From contig NZ_FTNC01000005.1 of the NCBI RefSeq assembly GCF_900156285.1, forward strand, positions 62,001-126,000: DNA of 64,000 nucleotides, written 5' to 3'. The DNA comes from Halanaerobium kushneri. GTDB lineage: Bacteria > Bacillota > Halanaerobiia > Halanaerobiales > Halanaerobiaceae. The notes beneath the pieces are model-generated. The model had not been told where the DNA came from. It made no database searches and saw only the letters and a list, made by a program, of their open reading frames with translations. Position numbers and translations under genes: made by a program. How positions within the stretch are numbered: the stretch's first letter is position 1; every line of letters begins with the position of its first letter. Positions 58,264 through 64,000 of the stretch are shown piece by piece.

Positions 58264-59748
58264 CTATTTTTTAAATACTTTTTCTTTAAACTCTTCCAGC
58301 AGTTTATGTTCATTATCACTATCAGGTAAAAAATAATAGGCTGGAATTTCGCTGTGGATTACAGGTATTTCATAGCTTAATCCTTTTTCCATGGCTTTTA
58401 GATATCTTTTAGCAGTCTGTTCCCAGGTATAAGTTGTCTCAACTCTTTCGCGTGCTTTAAGCTGATAATCACGCCAGACTCCATGTCGGCCAACAATTTT
58501 ATTAAGGCCCCGGGCAATATCCTGGGGATCTTCAGGATCAATTAGAATTCCAAATTCGTCATCTGCCATAATTTCACTCTGACCTCCATTTTTAGTAACA
58601 ACGGCTGGTAATCCGGCTGCCATTGCCTCAACTGGAGCCAGACCAAATGGCTCATAAAATGAGGTTAGAGAGAAGACGGACTCTTTTTCTGACAAATAAC
58701 CATAGCATTCTGCCAGTTCTTTTTGACTGCTTAGAGGAAACATTGAAACCTTACCCTGAAGCTTATTATTTTTAATAACATTCATTATTTGATCTAAAAT
58801 TTCTTTTTCTTCTCCAGCAGCAGAGCTGTAATCTTCAAATGGATTTTCAATTCCGCGGAGAGTAATAACCAGATTAGATTTTTTTTGTAATTCCTGATCT
58901 CCGGCAAAGGCTTTGACTAAAGCGAGATGATTTTTCTTCTGATCAAGACGGCTGGCACAGATAATAGCCGGTTTATCAACTCTATTTGCTTCCAAATCTC
59001 GCTCAAGGTACTGATCTATCATCCTGGCAGTAGCTTCAGAATAACTGCCATCAAAAACATCAGTATTTACTCCAGGAGGAATAACCGAAAACTTTTTATC
59101 GTTTTCTATGTTCACAGCTCCCTGATAATAGGAGTGGGAATATTGTTCCATTCTTTCCTGTGAGGTACTTACAATAATTTGATTGGAAAATTTCATGGAT
59201 AGTCTCTCAGCAATAATTCGACTGTGAAATTTAAAGCGCTCAATTAATTCTTCGCAGTTTTCTTTTGTAAAATTAAGTTTATCCATTTTTTGAGCTCCTA
59301 GTGAGTGACCGGTGAAGGAAAATGGAGTTTCCATTTTTTCTTTCAGCAGCACACCAGCCAGCCCTCCATCACCATAATGGGTTGTAAAAAAATCGGGAAA
59401 GGCACCTTCTTCATCATAAAATTCGGCGATAGCATCGACATATTTTTTTAAATGTGGCCACAATTTTTCCTTGGCCAGAAATTTATCTCCGCCAAAAGGA
59501 AGTCTAATTATTCTTAAATTTTCACAACCCGGATAGCTGTCATAGAGTTTGCTAAATTCAGGCCATTCTGGATCATTAATCTGACGAGTAATTATATCTA
59601 CTTTAACCCCCATATTAGCAAGGGCCATACTTACTTCTTTAACATAAACAAGCTGACCTCCAAAATCAGGATGTTCTGTCCAGTAACTGTCATTTTGATC
59701 GAAATTACCCTGAGGGTTTAAAAATGCTACATGTTTAATTTCACTCAT
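58264..59748 (-). CDS. Sucrose-phosphate synthase (GT4), Halothermothrix orenii type
   Basis: The 494-residue retaining glycosyltransferase makes sucrose-6-phosphate from a sugar nucleotide and fructose-6-phosphate. The N-terminus HVAFLNPQGNFDQNDSYW and DFGGQLVYVKEV, then FTGHSLGAQKMDKL, FSVIPPGVNTDVFDG, ASRLDQKKNHLALV and SFYEPFGLAPVEAMAAG (donor E-x7-E), follow the structurally known H. orenii enzyme closely. ATG 59748 lies 8 nt after AAGGAGG and overlaps the end of the upstream kinase gene by 8 nt. No sucrose-phosphate phosphatase gene is adjacent. Sucrose may be an osmolyte or carbon store. Confidence 0.93.
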   Translation of the reverse strand: MSEIKHVAFLNPQGNFDQNDSYWTEHPDFGGQLVYVKEVSMALANMGVKVDIITRQINDPEWPEFSKLYDSYPGCENLRIIRLPFGGDKFLAKEKLWPHLKKYVDAIAEFYDEEGAFPDFFTTHYGDGGLAGVLLKEKMETPFSFTGHSLGAQKMDKLNFTKENCEELIERFKFHSRIIAERLSMKFSNQIIVSTSQERMEQYSHSYYQGAVNIENDKKFSVIPPGVNTDVFDGSYSEATARMIDQYLERDLEANRVDKPAIICASRLDQKKNHLALVKAFAGDQELQKKSNLVITLRGIENPFEDYSSAAGEEKEILDQIMNVIKNNKLQGKVSMFPLSSQKELAECYGYLSEKESVFSLTSFYEPFGLAPVEAMAAGLPAVVTKNGGQSEIMADDEFGILIDPEDPQDIARGLNKIVGRHGVWRDYQLKARERVETTYTWEQTAKRYLKAMEKGLSYEIPVIHSEIPAYYFLPDSDNEHKLLEEFKEKVFKK

Positions 59749-60742
59749 TAAAATTACCTCCTTCAATTGGCTGAATATCGTAAAAAGATATTATTTCTCT
59801 TAATGGTGGAACTGAAGAAAGAGCACCTACTCCCTGAATTTTAAATGCGGCCACTGCATTTCCAAGTCTGGCTGATTCTTTAACTGGCAGGCCTTTAAGA
59901 ATACCGGTCAAAAATCCTGCCCAAAATGAGTCTCCAGCACCTGTAACATCTATAACTTTTTCGGAAAAAACAGGTATATGGAGAGCTTTATTACTTCCAT
60001 CTGAAAGAATTACTCCATCTTTACCCAGACTTAAAATGACAATCTTTGCTCCATCATTGTGGTATTTTTTTATATAGTTTTCTGGATGGTCTTGACCATA
60101 AAGGTGATAGGCGTCGTCTAGAGATGGTTTGATTACATCAGCTTGAGCAATTAATTCTCTGATGATTTTACTTCCTTTGCTTCCTTCCGGCCAGAGGTTA
60201 GCCCTGAAACTGGGATCAAAGGCAAAAAATTTATCTTTTTTTATAGCATATTCAATAGCTTTAATAGCAGTTGAACGAGCCGGATTTTTAGAGAGAATAA
60301 AACTGCCTGTAAAAAAGATTGAAGAGTTGTTAATTTTGTTATATATGCTGTCACTTATCTGTAGATTAATATCTGCTCCTCGATAAGCAAGCCAGGAAGG
60401 AGTTTCCTTACTTTTATTAACAAATATGATTGGTGTACCCTCTTCCTGATCATACTGCATACAGTCCAGATTGATGCCTTCATTTTCTAAAATTTCTGTC
60501 AAATATTCGCCAAACTCATCTTTACCAATACGACTAATAAAAGCAGTTCTATTTTCGAGGCGCTGCATATTTACTAATACATTGGCCGGGGAACCACCAA
60601 AGTAACGAGTAAAATTAACACATTCTTTAAGCGGTGCTTCTTCCCTGGATATCATATCCAGCAAAACCTCTCCATAAGCAGTTATATCAAAGTCATTTTC
60701 TGCAAAACTTAAACTGTCATGAATTGTTAACAATCGCCTCAC
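59741..60742 (-). CDS. PfkB-family sugar kinase coupled to sucrose-phosphate synthase
   Basis: The 333-residue kinase has ITAYGEVLLDMISREE near the start, FGGSPANVLVNMQRLENR near residue 48, AFDPSFRANLWPEG and VIDVTGAGDSFWAGF near residue 264 with the catalytic Asp. It is probably a fructokinase, providing fructose-6-phosphate for the synthase whose start it overlaps. GTG 60742 or TTG 60733 could be the start, GAGGTGAGG lying in between; the conserved part begins about residue 18, so this does not alter function. It is first in the minus-strand operon. Confidence 0.85.
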   Translation of the reverse strand: MRRLLTIHDSLSFAENDFDITAYGEVLLDMISREEAPLKECVNFTRYFGGSPANVLVNMQRLENRTAFISRIGKDEFGEYLTEILENEGINLDCMQYDQEEGTPIIFVNKSKETPSWLAYRGADINLQISDSIYNKINNSSIFFTGSFILSKNPARSTAIKAIEYAIKKDKFFAFDPSFRANLWPEGSKGSKIIRELIAQADVIKPSLDDAYHLYGQDHPENYIKKYHNDGAKIVILSLGKDGVILSDGSNKALHIPVFSEKVIDVTGAGDSFWAGFLTGILKGLPVKESARLGNAVAAFKIQGVGALSSVPPLREIISFYDIQPIEGGNFNE

Positions 60743-60822
60743 CTCACATTTTTAATTTTAAAGCTACTCTTAAATATTATTTCTACATAAATTTTAAATA
60801 ACCTGTTTTTTATAATAATTAA

Positions 60823-60834
60823 TCTCAGCTGAGA
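60823..60834. promoter_or_regulatory. 12-nt palindrome in the divergent kinase/pullulanase interval
   Basis: TCTCAGCTGAGA is perfectly symmetric and stands about midway between the two divergent starts, where one regulator could control both sides. No strong promoter pair was recognised in this 217-nt interval. Confidence 0.35.
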
Positions 60835-60959
60835 GCAGGAATAGTAATAAAGATAAAGAATTATAATTAATACAGAGAACTATTTTGTCTGACATTAATT
60901 GATCAATAATCTTAATGCTATCTGATAAAAATACCTTATTAGTAGTGGAGTTGATTTTT

Positions 60960-62879
60960 ATGTTTAATCAAAATTTAAATATTAAACCAGCTAAATTATA
61001 CTATGCTGGAGATGATCTGGGCTTAACGTTTTCTCAGGACAGTATAAATTATAAGATCTGGTCTCCTCCTGCTCAGTCAGCTGTAATAGAAATTTATGCT
61101 GATGACAGGGGCTTAAATAAAATGGCTGAATATAAAATGCAGCCTGCCCTCAGTGATACCTGGGAAACTAAATTGCCTCATAAATTTTATGGAAAATATT
61201 ATCAGCTGCGGCTAAAAGTTCACCGCAGAGAATATAATTTTGTTGATCCCTGGGCGAAAGCAGTTGGAACCAACAGTGAGTATGGACTGATAGTTGATCC
61301 TTCCCGAGTTTATCCTCCAACCTGGACTCATGACAAAAAAGTGGAGTTGGAAGACCCTGTTGATGCGGTTATTTATGAACTTCATGTTAAAGATTTTTCA
61401 GCTTCAAAAGAAAGTGGTATCAGACACCAGGGTAAATATACTGCTTTTACTGAAAGACACAGTATTAATCGAGAAGGAATGCTGACCGGAATCGCTCATC
61501 TCAAGGAACTTGGAGTTACTCATGTACATTTACTGCCTGTGTATGATTTTGCATCTGTAGATGATACAGACCCTGATGATTATAACTGGGGTTATGATCC
61601 TTTATATTATATGGTGCCAGAAGGTTCCTATGCTTCTGATCCTGCCAATGAAAGTCGAATTTATGAATTTAAAAAGATGGTCAAAACCCTTCATTCTTAT
61701 GGAATTGGAGTGGTAATGGATGTAGTCTATAATCATACCTATCATACCCAAAATTCTCCTTTTCAAAAGATTTTTCCTAACTATTTTTACAGGTTTACAG
61801 AGGATGGTAAATTTGCTAATGCATCAGGATGTGGAAATGAGATTGCTACTGAACGGGAAATGATGCGTAAATATATAGTTGATTCTTTGTTATACTGGAG
61901 CCGGGAATATCATATTGACGGCTTTCGCTTTGATCTGATGTCATCGATCGATCGAGAAACAATGCTGCTGGCAGAACATAAGCTGCGCAAAGAAAATCCG
62001 TCAGTTTTAATCTATGGAGAACCCTGGACAGCTCTGGAACCACAGCTGCAGCGCTATCAACAAATTCGCAAGGGGGATCAGCGGGGAACAGGGATTTCAG
62101 TTTTTAATGACAATTTCCGCAATGCTCTTAAAGGTGATAGTGATGGCACTGGCAGGGGTTTTATTCAGGGTGAGATTGGTCTGGAAAGAGAAATTGACGA
62201 AGGCGTTATTGGAGCAATTGGTTTGGAAGAAAGACGTTTATATGGTTTTACACTGCAGCCGGGAGAAAGCATTAATTATCTTGATTCTCATGATAATTTA
62301 ACTCTCTGGGATAAATTGGCCCGTTCCTGTCCAGGGGCTAACGAAGAACAGCGACAAAAGATGCATAAACTGGGACAGGTAATCTTGTTAACATCACAGG
62401 GAGTGCCTTTTATGCAGGCGGGAACCGAATTTTTACGGACTAAATTTGGAGACAAAAATAGTTTTAATTCTGGAATTGAGATTAATGAATTAAAATGGGA
62501 AAGGAAAACAACTTATCGAGATCATTTTAATTATGTTAAGGGTCTGATTAATCTGCGCAGCCACCACCCGGCTTTTAGAATTCGTAATAGAACAGAAATT
62601 AAAGAAAAACTGCATTTTATTGATTCTCCATTTGCTACAGTTGGTTATGGTATCTTTAATAATGCTAATGAAGATGCCTGGAGTACAATTCTGGTTTTGT
62701 TAAATCCTTCTCATGAATGGAAGCAGTTTTATTTGCCAGAAGACAGGACCTGGGCAATTGTAGTTGATGATAAGGAAGCTGGAACAGAGCCAATAAGATT
62801 TTTTTATTCTCATGAAGTAATGGTACCTCCAATTACAGGAATGGTAATCTATGCAGCAGATTTAGTTACAGGTTATTAA
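60960..62879 (+). CDS. pulA: Pullulanase, type I (GH13), cytoplasmic
   Basis: The 639-residue debranching enzyme cleaves alpha-1,6 bonds. Residues 25-110 resemble a CBM48 module (YKIWSPPAQSAVIEIYADD), followed by the catalytic barrel with YNWGYDPLYYMVPEGSY (pullulanase signature), VMDVVYNHTY, DGFRFDLMSSID (nucleophile Asp), LIYGEPWTA (acid/base Glu) and YLDSHDNLTLWD. There is no signal peptide. ATG 60915 has no ribosome-binding site; ATG 60960 lies 9 nt after GGAG. Divergent from the sucrose synthase operon, it acts with the phosphorylase on stored glucan. Confidence 0.93.
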   Translation: MFNQNLNIKPAKLYYAGDDLGLTFSQDSINYKIWSPPAQSAVIEIYADDRGLNKMAEYKMQPALSDTWETKLPHKFYGKYYQLRLKVHRREYNFVDPWAKAVGTNSEYGLIVDPSRVYPPTWTHDKKVELEDPVDAVIYELHVKDFSASKESGIRHQGKYTAFTERHSINREGMLTGIAHLKELGVTHVHLLPVYDFASVDDTDPDDYNWGYDPLYYMVPEGSYASDPANESRIYEFKKMVKTLHSYGIGVVMDVVYNHTYHTQNSPFQKIFPNYFYRFTEDGKFANASGCGNEIATEREMMRKYIVDSLLYWSREYHIDGFRFDLMSSIDRETMLLAEHKLRKENPSVLIYGEPWTALEPQLQRYQQIRKGDQRGTGISVFNDNFRNALKGDSDGTGRGFIQGEIGLEREIDEGVIGAIGLEERRLYGFTLQPGESINYLDSHDNLTLWDKLARSCPGANEEQRQKMHKLGQVILLTSQGVPFMQAGTEFLRTKFGDKNSFNSGIEINELKWERKTTYRDHFNYVKGLINLRSHHPAFRIRNRTEIKEKLHFIDSPFATVGYGIFNNANEDAWSTILVLLNPSHEWKQFYLPEDRTWAIVVDDKEAGTEPIRFFYSHEVMVPPITGMVIYAADLVTGY

Positions 62880-63021
62880 ATGCTTGTAGCTTTTCTCTTC
62901 TTGTGATAAAATTAGTACTAAGTATTTGAGTAGGGAAGTGTTTGCACTAAATTGTGGCAAATTTTACTTATTTACAAAATTTAAAAAATTTATTACAAAG
63001 AAGGGAGTATTAGAGTAAAGA

Positions 63022-64000
63022 ATGATTAAAGATGAGAATTTAAAGAACGTTGAGTTACCAAAAGAAGTTGAGGAACTACTGGAGGCCTGTCCTAAATACA
63101 CAGTTGCTCATAATGAACAGCAGCTGGTCGAGTTGTCAGTTAGAGATGCTAAAAATGGCTGTCAGGAAGTAAAGTATGATATACCTGATCAGGGTGAGGT
63201 GGTGGAGGCTGTAGTTTGTAAGGTCCGAAATGGTATTTCCGCCAATTATCCTGAACCTTATATGCGCCGTCGTGATCCTAACTGTATGCTGATTGCGGAT
63301 GATAAACCAACAGATAAAGAAAGATATGAAAATCGATATGGAGAAAGTTTTGAAAAGAATATGCGCGGAGAGACTTTTGAGTGGTTGAAGACACAGGAGT
63401 TAGCTTTATTCTTTTTTGAAACAGGACCTAATGGACTGGGTGTGAAGGCACTGGCACTGGTGCCAGCAAATGCCGGTTTTTTTGCGTTTGGTCTTTCATT
63501 GCTGCAGGGAATTGTTGATACCCGTGAGTTAGAGGAAGTATTTAAGCCTACCTCTCATATCTATGTTGCACCACCGTTTAGACATACTCATTTTGACGGT
63601 GAACAGGTTGTTGTACATCGTAGATTGGACAGTAAATACGAAATGTTTGCCTATAATCTTTATCCCGGACCCAGTGCTAAAAAGGGAGTTTATGGTATGC
63701 TGATCAATCAGGGAGAAAAAGAAGAATGGGTAACTTTACACTGCTCTGCAGTTCAGGTTGTGACTCCATATGGTAATACTGTCAATATTTCTCACGAAGG
63801 TGCCAGTGGTGGTGGTAAAAGTGAGATGCTGGAAGATATGCACCGTGAAAGAAGCGGACGTCTGCTCTTTGGTCAAAACTTAATGACAGATGAGAAATTC
63901 CACATTACTCTACCACAGGGTTGTGGTTTAAGACCAATGACTGATGATATGGCAATCTGTCACAATTCACTGCAAAAAGATAATGGTAAATTAACTTTAA
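63022..64000 (+). CDS. DUF4914-family P-loop protein (PEP carboxykinase-like), 3' end beyond the window
   Basis: The 326 visible residues start with MIKDENLKNVELPKEVEELL and include PYMRRRDPNCMLIADD, SHIYVAPPFRHTHFDGEQVV, and the Walker A loop ISHEGASGGGKSEMLEDM near residue 265. The P-loop placement recalls ATP-dependent PEP carboxykinases. The family is about 600 residues and of unknown activity. An in-frame TAA lies 4 nt before ATG 63022; AAGGGAG is 15 nt upstream, rather far. The frame is open to the window end. Confidence 0.8.
   Translation, partial: MIKDENLKNVELPKEVEELLEACPKYTVAHNEQQLVELSVRDAKNGCQEVKYDIPDQGEVVEAVVCKVRNGISANYPEPYMRRRDPNCMLIADDKPTDKERYENRYGESFEKNMRGETFEWLKTQELALFFFETGPNGLGVKALALVPANAGFFAFGLSLLQGIVDTRELEEVFKPTSHIYVAPPFRHTHFDGEQVVVHRRLDSKYEMFAYNLYPGPSAKKGVYGMLINQGEKEEWVTLHCSAVQVVTPYGNTVNISHEGASGGGKSEMLEDMHRERSGRLLFGQNLMTDEKFHITLPQGCGLRPMTDDMAICHNSLQKDNGKLTL

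Noticed and set aside
1-64000. CRISPR array, tRNA, rRNA or complete insertion sequence
   Set aside because: Intergenic gaps are short and fully read. No regularly spaced repeats, cloverleaf with CCA end, rRNA segments or transposase frames were found.

Overview
This window is AT-rich, gene-dense bacterial DNA, about one third G+C by eye. It most resembles an anaerobic, halophilic, diderm Firmicute of the order Halanaerobiales (Halanaerobium or a close relative). The main reasons are a glycosyltransferase very like the Halothermothrix orenii sucrose-phosphate synthase; Firmicute features (an Arg T-box, strong AGGAGG ribosome-binding sites, TTG starts) alongside an outer-membrane beta-barrel and a LolA-like lipoprotein sorter; and anaerobic enzymes (flavodiiron protein, NAD-linked formate dehydrogenase, 2-hydroxyacyl-CoA dehydratase-type activases). 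The species assignment is inference. No tRNA, rRNA, CRISPR array or intact insertion sequence was seen.

Layout. 1-2806: end of an oligopeptide-type ABC ATPase, then a sucrose or fructan hydrolase (GH32) and a fructokinase. 2963-6792: a 5'-truncated TDT transporter remnant, then an Arg T-box controlling argGH. 6932-10797: M48 protease, ECF S-component, PfkB kinase and HD-GYP protein. 11021-15119: FtsA-like ATPase, manA and an IclR regulator. 15226-19990: dehydratase-activase cluster, with one usually single protein encoded as two ORFs, and fumC. 20071-23248: structured leader, a 28-residue secreted-type peptide, a membrane HD-GYP protein and two poorly known proteins. 23300-24634: flavodiiron protein behind a consensus promoter and a CRP/FNR-type site. 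24800-27994: selenium operon (cysteine desulfurase, YedF, SelD, DUF3343) in which selD has an in-frame UGA selenocysteine codon. 28114-35191: FAD oxidoreductase, then a TetR-controlled envelope block (TetR, tiny membrane peptide, cupin, RND/MMPL exporter, LolA-like protein, outer-membrane barrel) carrying three copies of one palindromic operator. 35370-36788: aldo/keto reductase and TPR protein on the minus strand. 36993-40337: argC-argB-argD. 40490-44547: SEC-C/TPR protein, second ECF S-component behind a structured leader, and two unknown genes. 44796-49089: HAD phosphatase, phosphate transport pair, MscS channel and DJ-1 protein. 49235-54020: three-subunit NAD-dependent formate dehydrogenase. 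54083-56376: XRE-HD-GYP fusion and a sensorless chemoreceptor-like protein. 56553-62879: alpha-glucan phosphorylase, sucrose-phosphate synthase and a sugar kinase on the minus strand, with pullulanase divergent. 63022-end: DUF4914 P-loop protein, cut by the window.

How the genes fit together. Sucrose is both broken down (left end) and made (right end), and glycogen or maltodextrin is degraded by pullulanase plus phosphorylase; in a halophile this fits carbon storage and osmotic control. Arginine genes lie in two separately regulated blocks. Three HD-GYP proteins point to cyclic-dinucleotide turnover. The least expected observation is that two genes, argB and an ECF S-component, have no ATG, GTG or TTG at the conserved N-terminus. 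Each has an AUA codon exactly 8 nt after a strong Shine-Dalgarno, which suggests AUA initiation.
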